DNA from: Oxalobacteraceae bacterium
GTDB taxonomy: Bacteria > Pseudomonadota > Gammaproteobacteria > Burkholderiales > Burkholderiaceae_D
Direction of reading: 5' to 3'
DNA length: 11,904 nt
NCBI GenBank assembly: GCA_003132085.1
Contig: PKWO01000185.1
Span: 1,651 to 13,554, forward strand
Positions 1 to 7,487 of the stretch are shown here, one piece after another. The notes under the pieces were generated by a model, which was given only the letters and a program-made list of their open reading frames with translations, was not told the origin of the DNA and made no database searches. The position numbers and the translations under genes were made by a program. Position 1 is the stretch's first letter. Each line of letters opens with the position of its first letter.

Positions 1-275
1 TGCTGTTCGACGAGCCGACCTCGGCGCTCGATCCCGAGCTGGTCGGCGAGGTGTTGGCCACCATCCGCAGTTTAGCGGAGGAAAAGCGCACGATGATCAT
101 CGTCACGCATGAGATGAGTTTCGCGCGCGATGTCGCCAACCGGGCAATCTTCATCGACAAGGGCGTGATCGTCGAGCAGGGCCCCGCAAAACGCTTGTTT
201 TCCATGCCGAGCGAACCGCGCACCCGGCAATTTCTCAGCAAATTCCTGCCGGCCGCCGTTGAATCGAGCGTGTGA
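1..275 (+). CDS. Polar amino-acid ABC transporter ATP-binding protein, 3' end (5' truncated by window edge)
   Basis: This is the C-terminal ~90 residues of an ABC ATPase that would energise uptake of a polar amino acid through an inner-membrane permease. The reading frame is open from the window edge (first full codon at base 3) to TGA at 273-275. It opens with the Walker B/D-loop segment LLFDEPTSALDPEL, then the H-loop VTHEMSF, then the stretch IFIDKGVIVEQGP and the terminal QFLSKFL, a pattern typical of the HisP/GlnQ branch. An internal ATG at base 51 is not the start, since Walker B lies before it. Walker A and the signature motif lie outside the window. The next gene begins 36 bp downstream on the same strand, so co-transcription is possible. 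The substrate cannot be told from the ATPase alone. Confidence 0.93.
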   Translation, partial: LFDEPTSALDPELVGEVLATIRSLAEEKRTMIIVTHEMSFARDVANRAIFIDKGVIVEQGPAKRLFSMPSEPRTRQFLSKFLPAAVESSV

Positions 276-311
276 AAATCATCTGGTCCATTTCAAATCC
301 ATTGGGCAAGC

Positions 312-2210
312 ATGAGGATCGGTTCGCAGATGAGTGACGGCACGGCGTCGGCAACGAAAAAGATCGGCTCGGAACCGGGATGGCGTTATCCGGCTCTCAA
401 AACGCTGGATCGCATCATAGGATGGGCGAGCGAAGGTCCGGCTGCCATTCTGGTAGCGCTGGAAATCGTCATCTTGATGGCCGGCGTCGCCGCCCGCTAC
501 CTGTTCAATGCACCGTTGACCTGGTCCGACGAGCTGGCTTCGATCCTGTTTCTCTGGCTGGCCATGCTGGGAGCGGTGATTGCGCTGCGGCGCGGAGAAC
601 ACATGCGATTGACCACGCTGGTCAATCGGCTCGAACCGCAAAAGAGAAAGTACATGGTGCTCGGCGCGCAACTCGTCGTGGCCGCCTTCGTGCTGGAAAT
701 TGTGCTGCCGGCCTATGATTATTTCCAGGATCAATGGCTGATCAGCACGCCGGCACTGGAAATCCACGATGGCTTGCGCGTTGCCGCCATCGGTGTCGGC
801 GCGGTGATGATGTTGGCAATCGTGCTGATCCGCCTGTTGGATCAGGTGAGGGCGCGCACGCTTTTGTACGCGATAACGGTGGTCGCACTTTTGTGCATCG
901 CGCTATGGTTTGCGCAACCGCTGTTCCTCCAATTGGGGAACCTGAATCTACTGATCTTCTTCGTCGGTCTGGTCGCTGTGTGTGTCGCCTGCGGCGTGCC
1001 GATTGCCTTTGCCTTCGGCGTCGCCACCCTTTCCTACCTGATCCTCACCACCGGCACGCCGCTGACCATCGTCGTCAGCCGCATGGATGAAGGCATGTCG
1101 GCCTTGATCTTGTTGGCGGTGCCCTTGTTCGTGTTCCTTGGGCTATTGATCGAAATGACCGGCGTGGCCAAGGCAATGGTCGACTTCTTGGCTTCGCTGC
1201 TGGGGCATATGCGCGGCGGCCTGGCTTACGTGTTGCTGGGCGCGATGTACCTGGTATCCGGCATTTCCGGGTCGAAGGCAGCCGACATGGCGGCGGTGGC
1301 CCCGGCGCTGTTCCCGGAAATGAAACGGCGCGGCGCAGCGGACGGGCGTTTGATCGCACTGCTGTCTTCGTCCGGGGCGATGTCGGAAACGATTCCGCCG
1401 AGCCTGGTGCTGATTACCATCGGTTCGGTTACCGGCGTGTCGATCTCGGCACTGTTTGCGGGCGGCCTGTTGCCCGCCTTGGTCGGCGCGCTGGCTCTGG
1501 CTGTCGTCGTCTTTTTTCATACTCGCGACGAAGATTTGACGAATATTGCGCGTCCCTCCGCCAGGCAAATCGGCAAGCTTTTCCTGCTTGCGTTGCCGGC
1601 CCTGGCGCTGCCTTTCGTGATCCGCGCAGTGGTGGTGGAAGGCGTCGCCACCGCAACCGAAGTGTCGACGGTCGGCATCGCCTACACCAGCTTAGCCGGC
1701 CTGCTGCTCTACCGCCGTTTCGCGTGGCGCAGGATATACCCGATGCTGGTCGAGACGGCCTCGCTATCGGGCGCGATTCTCCTCATCATCGGCTGCGCAA
1801 CGGCGATGGCCTGGGCGTTGACGCAGTCGGGGTTTTCCACCCAACTGGTCGACGCGATGTCGGCAACTCCGGGAAGCAAGGGCGGTTTCATGGCTATTTC
1901 AGTCGTCGTTTTCATGGTTCTCGGCAGCGTGCTAGAAGGCATTCCCGCCATCGTGTTATTTGGCCCCTTGCTATTCCCGGTCGCGCGTGCAATTGGCATA
2001 CATGAAGTGCACTATGCGATGGTCGTCATTTTCGCCATGGGCCTGGGCTTGTTCGCGCCGCCGTTCGGCGTGGGGTTTTATGCCGCGTGCGCAATCGGCA
2101 AGGTCAACCCCGACCATGCGATGCCGCATATATGGCCTTATCTCGGCGCGCTGTTCGTTGCGTTGATCCTGATCGCCTCGATTCCCTGGATTTCAATCGG
2201 CTTTTTATAG
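312..2210 (+). CDS. TRAP transporter fused small and large permease (DctQM)
   Basis: Inner-membrane component of a tripartite ATP-independent periplasmic (TRAP) transporter, which uses an ion gradient to import organic acids or related solutes delivered by a DctP-type binding protein. Residues ~35-190 form the four-helix DctQ part, with the family-like stretch NAPLTWSDELASILFLWLAM followed by RRGEH (to ~97). Residues ~205-632 form the DctM part: SGISGSKAADMAAVAPAL from 316, PEMKRRG at 335-341, IPPS at 361-364, GVATATE at 444-450 and FAPPFGVGFY at 581-590. At 632 aa it matches a fused QM protein rather than either half. No DctP gene is in the window. The start is uncertain: ATG 312 has a weak upstream site, whereas ATG 330 (six codons in) has GAGGA at 314-318, 11 nt before it. 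A convergent gene follows. Confidence 0.93.
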   Translation: MRIGSQMSDGTASATKKIGSEPGWRYPALKTLDRIIGWASEGPAAILVALEIVILMAGVAARYLFNAPLTWSDELASILFLWLAMLGAVIALRRGEHMRLTTLVNRLEPQKRKYMVLGAQLVVAAFVLEIVLPAYDYFQDQWLISTPALEIHDGLRVAAIGVGAVMMLAIVLIRLLDQVRARTLLYAITVVALLCIALWFAQPLFLQLGNLNLLIFFVGLVAVCVACGVPIAFAFGVATLSYLILTTGTPLTIVVSRMDEGMSALILLAVPLFVFLGLLIEMTGVAKAMVDFLASLLGHMRGGLAYVLLGAMYLVSGISGSKAADMAAVAPALFPEMKRRGAADGRLIALLSSSGAMSETIPPSLVLITIGSVTGVSISALFAGGLLPALVGALALAVVVFFHTRDEDLTNIARPSARQIGKLFLLALPALALPFVIRAVVVEGVATATEVSTVGIAYTSLAGLLLYRRFAWRRIYPMLVETASLSGAILLIIGCATAMAWALTQSGFSTQLVDAMSATPGSKGGFMAISVVVFMVLGSVLEGIPAIVLFGPLLFPVARAIGIHEVHYAMVVIFAMGLGLFAPPFGVGFYAACAIGKVNPDHAMPHIWPYLGALFVALILIASIPWISIGFL

Positions 2211-2220
2211 CCTGGAAATC

Positions 2221-2251
2221 CTGGTCCTCTGGTCCTCTGGTCCTCTGGTCC
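2221..2251. repeat. 8-bp tandem repeat, 3.9 copies of CTGGTCCT
   Basis: Read directly: three perfect copies of CTGGTCCT followed by a seventh-eighths copy (CTGGTCC), head to tail, in the 65-bp gap between the convergent TRAP permease and oligoendopeptidase genes. The unit is not a multiple of three and lies outside both reading frames, so copy-number change would not alter either protein. No inverted repeat with a T-tract is visible here, so it does not look like a terminator. It may be a replication-slippage product. Confidence 0.9.
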
Positions 2252-2275
2252 ATTAAGCATGTGCAGCTTGGCAAT

Positions 2276-4126
2276 TCAGTTGTTCCGGCGCGCCCGGATC
2301 GCCTCAATCTCGTCCATGATTCCATTCATGCGCGCAAAGACTGCCTGGTAAGGCGCGGGAGACGCCAAATCGACGCCCGCAGCCTTGACCAATTCATACG
2401 GATAGGCAGAACCGCCGGACCGCAAGATGTTCAGGTAACGATCTCTGGCGCCTGGCGCACCCTTCAGGATTTCCGCGGCAAACATCGATCCGGCGGCAAT
2501 CGACGTCGCGTACTGAAACACGTAAAACTGATTGTAAAAGTGCGGGATGTACGCCCACTCCATCGTGTAGAGATCGTCGATCTTGACAACGCCTTCTTTG
2601 TCGCCGTGGTAGCGGCGCAAAATATCGCCGTAGATCTTCGTAATGTCGGTGCCGGTCAGCGACTCGCCCCGATCGACCTTTGCATGCACTTCACGCTCGA
2701 AATCGGCAAACATCGCCTGGCGGAAGAAAGTGGTGCGCAAGTTTTCCAGCGCCGAGCCGAGGTACAGCATCCGTTCGTCATCCGTTTTTGCGATCTTCAA
2801 CATATGATCGAGCAGCAAGGTTTCGTTGGAGGTCGACGCTATTTCGGCGGTAAAGGTCGGGTAATCGGCAGTGACGAAAGGCTGGTTGCGGTTAGCCAGG
2901 TAGGAATGCATTGCATGACCCCATTCGTGCGCCAATGTCGAGACCGATTCATAGTCGTCGTTATAGTTCAGCAGCAAATAAGGATGCACGTCATAGGCAA
3001 CGCCGTTCATGTAAGCGCCGGACAATTTGTGCGGGCGCGGATAGACATCCATCCAGCGATGCCGCAAGCCCTCCGCCATGGCAGCCACATAGTCCGGCCC
3101 CAGCGGCTTGACCGCGCTCAGCATAAATTGCTTGCCTTCTTCGACCGGGTATTTCAGGCTGCTGGTCACCAGCGGCGGATACATGTCGTAGTAATGCATT
3201 TCACTGACGCCGAGCATCTTGGCGCGCAATTTGAAGTAACGATGCAAGGTCGGCAGGTTGGCGCGCGTCTGTTCGATCAGCATGTTATAGACCGCCGGCG
3301 GCAACTTGTCGCCGTCCAGCGCGCGGCTGAGCGAATCCGGGTAATGACGTACCTTGGTGTACACCGATTCTTTTTTCAACTGCTCATAGAAAGTGACGCC
3401 GAACGTGCGTTCGAACTCTTTCCATTTGCCCCAGAACGCATCGAACACCTTTTTGCGGTCTTCGCGATTGGCGGCGGCGCGGTACTTGGTATAGGCGGCC
3501 TGATCGATCTTGACTTCGGTGCCGTCGGATAAGGTCACCGTCGGCCATGGCAGGTCCGCATTGGAAAGCATCGTGTAGACGGAACCGGCGGCGCCGGTCG
3601 CCAAGCCGAATTGGGCGACGATATCTTCGCCCTCGGCATCCAGCGTATGCGGCGCGGCGCGTAGAATCCGGTCCAGCGGATGGCGGTAAATGCCGAGCGA
3701 CTTGTCTTGCTTCAAGAAGCGGGAGACTTTCGCCGGTCCCAGCCCAAGCACTTCCGGCCGCAGGAAAGAGGTGGCCTGATCGACCTTGCTGCCCAGAATA
3801 TCGGATTTTTGACTGAGATCCTGGCCGATGTTTGCGCTGGTATCCTGGTCATGCGTTTGCGACGCATAAGAAGCCAGACGGGTATAACGCTTCATGATGT
3901 CGGCATTCAAATCCATGCAACTCTTGAAACGTTTGACGGACTCGCCCAATTTTCCATTGCAGCCGGAAAATTCCTTCAGTTGCCCTTCCAGCTTCACGCT
4001 ATCGGCATTCCACGCGTCGGTCGCCGCATACAGATCCGCTAAATTCCAGCGGTCATTTTCGGTTTCGGCGGCGGCGCCCAGAATAGGGCTCAAGGCGAAT
4101 AAAGCGATGGGTAAATACTTGTGCAT
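2276..4126 (-). CDS. pepF: Exported M3-family oligoendopeptidase F
   Basis: Zinc metallopeptidase that cleaves short peptides. The 616-aa length suits oligoendopeptidase F. The active site is HEWGH at residues 400-404 (H400, H404 zinc ligands, E401 catalytic), with the third ligand E428 in the downstream FTAEIASTSNE segment, as in PepF. The N terminus MHKYLPIALFALSPILGAAA looks like a Sec signal peptide with cleavage near A20, which suggests the periplasm; many PepF proteins are cytosolic. Residues ~115-190 fit the PepF N-terminal domain and ~205-600 the M3 catalytic domain. On the minus strand AGGA sits about 9 nt before the ATG at 4126. It follows the ATP-grasp gene by 52 bp on the same strand, with no evident terminator between, so an operon is likely. 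The family call is firm; the physiological substrate is unknown. Confidence 0.93.
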   Translation of the reverse strand: MHKYLPIALFALSPILGAAAETENDRWNLADLYAATDAWNADSVKLEGQLKEFSGCNGKLGESVKRFKSCMDLNADIMKRYTRLASYASQTHDQDTSANIGQDLSQKSDILGSKVDQATSFLRPEVLGLGPAKVSRFLKQDKSLGIYRHPLDRILRAAPHTLDAEGEDIVAQFGLATGAAGSVYTMLSNADLPWPTVTLSDGTEVKIDQAAYTKYRAAANREDRKKVFDAFWGKWKEFERTFGVTFYEQLKKESVYTKVRHYPDSLSRALDGDKLPPAVYNMLIEQTRANLPTLHRYFKLRAKMLGVSEMHYYDMYPPLVTSSLKYPVEEGKQFMLSAVKPLGPDYVAAMAEGLRHRWMDVYPRPHKLSGAYMNGVAYDVHPYLLLNYNDDYESVSTLAHEWGHAMHSYLANRNQPFVTADYPTFTAEIASTSNETLLLDHMLKIAKTDDERMLYLGSALENLRTTFFRQAMFADFEREVHAKVDRGESLTGTDITKIYGDILRRYHGDKEGVVKIDDLYTMEWAYIPHFYNQFYVFQYATSIAAGSMFAAEILKGAPGARDRYLNILRSGGSAYPYELVKAAGVDLASPAPYQAVFARMNGIMDEIEAIRARRNN

Positions 4127-4178
4127 GGCATCGGTCCTGAATCACGGTTGATCGGATGGTTAATATTCTAAACTTCTA

Positions 4179-5420
4179 CTAATCGGCAGGCGGTGCGGCC
4201 GCCGCTCTTTCCAACAACGCCTGAAATGCATCGAACACCTTCTTCATCTGCGCTTGTTTGTATGGAAATGTCTCAACCGGATCCATTGCATGCACCACCG
4301 CCGCGCTGTCAATCTCGAAGACCAGCAATGTGCCGTCGGCGGACTCGGCGCAATCGACGATCAGGTAATCCAGCCCGGCCAGTTGATGAATCGCGCGCAG
4401 CGCATCCGCGTGACGTGCCGCAAAAACAGTATCGAAGTGCTGCATGAAACGGGCTTCCTCATCGCGCTTTTCCTGGCTGGCGCTCATGCGCGCGTTCAGG
4501 TAATGGATCATCCAGTGTTCGGATATCGCCATGTGGCCGGCGAACGCCTGGCCGTCGACCAGCGCGATCCGGTATTTGCGGTACAAACCGTCGGCACTGC
4601 GATAATCGACAAAGCGCGACACATAAAACTCGCTTTCCGGCCTGGCTTGCAAATAGCCGGCAATCTCGCCCGGCTCGTCGATTTTTGCCAAGCCATGCCC
4701 GGCATGCGAATCCACCGGCCGGACGATGACGGGGAAATCGCCATCCGCCAGCATGGTGCGTAACGGCAAGGCTTGGCTGCCGATCCGCTCAACAACCTGC
4801 CGCGGCAGCCGCACCGACAGCGGCATCGTTACCCCTGGCACCGATTGCAGAAGGGCGCCGACGCTATCGCGCGACAGGCGTCCAATGCGCTCCGGCCGAT
4901 TCAGCACCGGCCGCTTCCAGCACGGCATTTGATCCTCGATCAGTTTCAGCGCCGCGCGGCTGCGATCGGATTCGCCTACCGCGATGAATATCACGTCATG
5001 CTCCGGCAAGCTGGCGGGGAAAGGGCGGGCCGGGTCTACGTATAACATGTCTAACGCGATGTCTGTGCCTTGCACCAAAAACTCAAGCGGCGTATTGGCG
5101 GCCAAATCGCCATGGTGCATGATGGCCAGCAGGCGTATCCGCGCCGCGCCTGTCGGCGGCAGACGATAGTGCTGCCTGATCCTCAGCGCCTGCGCTTGCG
5201 TCGCCAAACCGATATCGTGCTTGAACCAGAGATGCGAAATGATCGCCAGGTCCATCAATGCGTTGGCGTCGTTGGGATTGCGCTTTATCCGTTCCAGCAA
5301 TTGATTGGCGAGGTCGGTAAGTTCGGCGCCTGAACACACGCTGGTCATCAGCGCGGCCAGCCCCATCAGCGGCGCTTCCGCCGGCTCGCCCGCGTGAGTA
5401 TCGATGGGAACGTCAGGCAA
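4179..5420 (-). CDS. TPR-like / ATP-grasp domain protein of unknown function
   Basis: A 413-aa cytoplasmic protein with no signal peptide or membrane segment. Residues ~35-85 are helical and TPR-like (NPNDANALMDLAIISH); ~95-175 look like an alpha/beta pre-ATP-grasp region (HDVIFIAVGESD, then VLNRPERIGRLSRDS); ~185-400 resemble a RimK-like ATP-grasp fold, with PVIVRPVDSHAGHGLAKI at 230-247, RKYRIALVDG at 281-290 and LLVFEIDSAAVVHAMDP at 365-381. ATP-grasp enzymes usually join a carboxylate to an amine or thiol through an acyl-phosphate; no substrate can be named here. The usual Glu-x-Asn metal pair reads E369-I-D371, and the usual strand Lys reads R234. The start is TTG at 5420, with GGGGAG 5 nt before it; ATG at 5366 (residue 19) is an alternative. 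The pepF gene follows 52 bp downstream, and a peptide-type binding protein lies divergently upstream. Confidence 0.8.
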   Translation of the reverse strand: MPDVPIDTHAGEPAEAPLMGLAALMTSVCSGAELTDLANQLLERIKRNPNDANALMDLAIISHLWFKHDIGLATQAQALRIRQHYRLPPTGAARIRLLAIMHHGDLAANTPLEFLVQGTDIALDMLYVDPARPFPASLPEHDVIFIAVGESDRSRAALKLIEDQMPCWKRPVLNRPERIGRLSRDSVGALLQSVPGVTMPLSVRLPRQVVERIGSQALPLRTMLADGDFPVIVRPVDSHAGHGLAKIDEPGEIAGYLQARPESEFYVSRFVDYRSADGLYRKYRIALVDGQAFAGHMAISEHWMIHYLNARMSASQEKRDEEARFMQHFDTVFAARHADALRAIHQLAGLDYLIVDCAESADGTLLVFEIDSAAVVHAMDPVETFPYKQAQMKKVFDAFQALLERAAAAPPAD

Positions 5421-5581
5421 AACAGCTCCCCGGAATATCGGTTTGCGTCCAGGTACAGATATTTGGCATCATTAGTGCGTCCCGCCTTTGTGCGTAATGA
5501 ATATGTCTGAACACGATATCAAAAATATGCTAAACAGGGAGGTAAATATTCTATACCTTGTGCGCTTACACGCTGCAATCG
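5421..5581. promoter_or_regulatory. Divergent intergenic region between ATP-grasp and binding-protein genes
   Basis: This AT-rich stretch of 161 bp must hold the promoters of both divergent transcripts. A possible minus-strand -35 is TTGATA (plus-strand 5517-5522) with a poor CATTAC -10 after 17 bp (5494-5499). On the plus strand AGGGAGG at 5536-5542 is a good ribosome-binding sequence, but it is 15 nt from TTG 5558 and 39 nt from ATG 5582, so its partner start is unclear. Several AATATT/ATATTT words recur, without a clean long palindrome. A promoter region is implied by gene orientation; the individual boxes are weak. Confidence 0.4.
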
Positions 5582-7402
5582 ATGAATTTGAGAATACTCC
5601 GCGCTCGCCGCCGCGCTTTCGCACCGCTTTGGGCGCCGCTTTGGGCGCTCCTCATGTTGCCCGGCATCGCGATGATGCCGCACGCCCGCGCGGCGGACAT
5701 GTCCAAGACTTTGCGGGTGCTGATCAAGAAAAGCGAGACCGGACTGGACCCGGCCACCGCTTCCGATGTCAATACGCTTTGCATTGTCGAGAATATTTTC
5801 GATTCGCCGTTGCGCTACGATTACCTGGCGCGGCCGGTACGGTTGCAACCCAACACGCTGCTTGCATTGCCGGAAGTCGACCGGCTGGGAACCACTTATA
5901 CCCTGCATATTCGGCCGGGAATTTATTTCACCCCCGACGCCGCCTTCAAAGGCGGCCCGCGCGAACTAACCGCAGAAGACTATGCGTTCAGTTTCAAGCG
6001 CCTTTACGATCCTGATTTGAAATCGCCGTGGCTATTTGTGTTTGACGGCAAAATCGTCGGCGACCAAGCCCTCAAGAAGCAGGCCAAATCGGCCAGCCGC
6101 ACTGTCGATATACCGGTCGAAGGGCTGCAGGCCATCGATAAATACACGTTGCGCATCCGCCTGAAACACCCGGACCGCAATTTTCTGTTCGACCTGGCAA
6201 TGCCTGCCACCGCCGCCGTTGCGCGCGAGGTGCTGGACGCGCATGCGCGTAATCCGGGCGAACACCCGGTCGGCACCGGCCCCTACCTGATGAAGGAATG
6301 GCGGCACAGCGAGAAGATCGTGCTGGAAGCGAATCCGGGGTATCGGGAGACGGTGTTTCAGGCCGTCCCGGGTGTCGATCCCGCCGACCAAGCGATTGCC
6401 ACGGCGTTGAACGGCAGGCGCTTGCCGCTGATCGGCCGGATCGACATCAAGGTGGTTGAAGAACAGCAGGCTGCCATGCTGAGTTTTCTGAGTCGTCAAT
6501 TTGATTTTCTGGAGCAGATTCCGCCGCCGCTGTCAGGCATGGTCTTGGAAGACGGAAAGCTGCTGCCGGCACTGGCTCGGCGGGGCATGCAGTTGTCGCT
6601 ATTTGTACCGCTGCACACCTATTACATGTGGATGAACATGGAGGACCCGCTGCTTGGCGGTTATACGCCGGACAAGATCGCGCTACGGCGGGCCATCGCG
6701 CTGGCCTATAACCGCGCCGAGGATATCCGGGTGCTGGAACGCGGCCTGGCGCTGCCGGCGCAGTCGCCGCTGCCGCCCAACGTTATCGGCTACGACCCGG
6801 CCTACCGCAGCGATACCGGATACGATCCGCAACTGGCGCGCGCGTTGCTCGACCGCTTCGGCTATCGGGACCTCGATCACGACGGATACCGCGAAACGCC
6901 CGACGGCAAGCCGCTGACGTTGGTGATGCATACCCAAGCGTCGACCACCGGACGCCTGCGCGACGAGTTGTGGCGCCGCAGCCTTGATGCGATCGGCATC
7001 CGCGTAGTCTTCAAGAGCGACAAATACACCGAAATTATCAAGGAATCGCGACTGGGGAAAGTGCAGATGTTCGAGACCGACTGGATAGCCGACATCCCCG
7101 ATGCCGAAGATTTTTTCCAGTTGTTATACGGGCCCAACCGCGGCGGCGTCAATTACGCGCGCTTCAACCTGCCTGAATACAACCGCCTATTCGAGCAATC
7201 CCGCCAATTGGCCGATTCGCCGCAACGCATGCTTTTGTATCGCGATATGATGCGATTGATAGATGGCTACGCGCCTTGGGTCATCCGCATCCACCCGTTG
7301 TCAGCCGATCTGCGTTACGCGTGGGTCAAAAATTACAAACGGCATCCGGTGACGTTTACCAACTGGCGGTATCTTGATATTGACAAGACGGCGCAACGAT
7401 AG
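5582..7402 (+). CDS. ABC transporter family 5 substrate-binding protein (peptide type)
   Basis: Periplasmic binding protein of the Opp/Dpp/Nik class (SBP_bac_5), 606 aa from this start, which would capture a peptide or similar solute and hand it to an ABC permease. The N terminus has an Arg-rich n-region (RILRARRRAF), a hydrophobic core containing APLWAPLWALLMLPGIA, and cleavage expected after HARA (A37). The mature part shows the class pattern: TLRVLIKKSETGLDPATASD, then VENIFDSPLRYD, then LTAEDYAFSFKRLYDP near residues 120-140, and the C-terminal FFQLLYGPNRGGVNYARFN. No permease or ATPase gene adjoins it, so it is an orphan here. The start is uncertain: ATG 5582 has no clear ribosome-binding site, and an in-frame TTG at 5558 would add eight residues. 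The signal core contains a 12-bp tandem duplication. RRAF resembles a weak twin-arginine motif, but Sec export is likelier. Confidence 0.9.
   Translation: MNLRILRARRRAFAPLWAPLWALLMLPGIAMMPHARAADMSKTLRVLIKKSETGLDPATASDVNTLCIVENIFDSPLRYDYLARPVRLQPNTLLALPEVDRLGTTYTLHIRPGIYFTPDAAFKGGPRELTAEDYAFSFKRLYDPDLKSPWLFVFDGKIVGDQALKKQAKSASRTVDIPVEGLQAIDKYTLRIRLKHPDRNFLFDLAMPATAAVAREVLDAHARNPGEHPVGTGPYLMKEWRHSEKIVLEANPGYRETVFQAVPGVDPADQAIATALNGRRLPLIGRIDIKVVEEQQAAMLSFLSRQFDFLEQIPPPLSGMVLEDGKLLPALARRGMQLSLFVPLHTYYMWMNMEDPLLGGYTPDKIALRRAIALAYNRAEDIRVLERGLALPAQSPLPPNVIGYDPAYRSDTGYDPQLARALLDRFGYRDLDHDGYRETPDGKPLTLVMHTQASTTGRLRDELWRRSLDAIGIRVVFKSDKYTEIIKESRLGKVQMFETDWIADIPDAEDFFQLLYGPNRGGVNYARFNLPEYNRLFEQSRQLADSPQRMLLYRDMMRLIDGYAPWVIRIHPLSADLRYAWVKNYKRHPVTFTNWRYLDIDKTAQR
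5624..5647. repeat. Perfect 12-bp tandem duplication inside the signal-peptide codons
   Basis: CCGCTTTGGGCG occurs twice head to tail (5624-5635 and 5636-5647). It is in frame with the binding-protein gene and encodes the doubled APLW in the hydrophobic core of the signal peptide. Losing or gaining a unit would shorten or lengthen the core by four residues without a frameshift. Confidence 0.9.
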
Positions 7403-7487
7403 CGCAAGCTGGTTGGCGATCGTTGCCGGATGCCATGCAAGTGTGCGGTTTATCGATATCGGCAAGCGGGCGCCTGCCGTCTTGGAT

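Noticed and set aside
2087..3532. Plus-strand open frame of 481 codons running antisense to the oligoendopeptidase gene
   Set aside because: The minus-strand gene has full PepF motifs; the antisense product has no recognisable domain, is rich in Arg, Val and His as expected of a reverse-frame shadow, and its start lies inside the TRAP gene.
5488..6015. Plus-strand frame of 175 codons starting with MCVMNMSEHDIKNML
   Set aside because: The first ~30 residues look protein-like only because the DNA is AT-rich intergenic; the rest is an Arg/Ala/His-rich shadow of the binding-protein gene in another frame.
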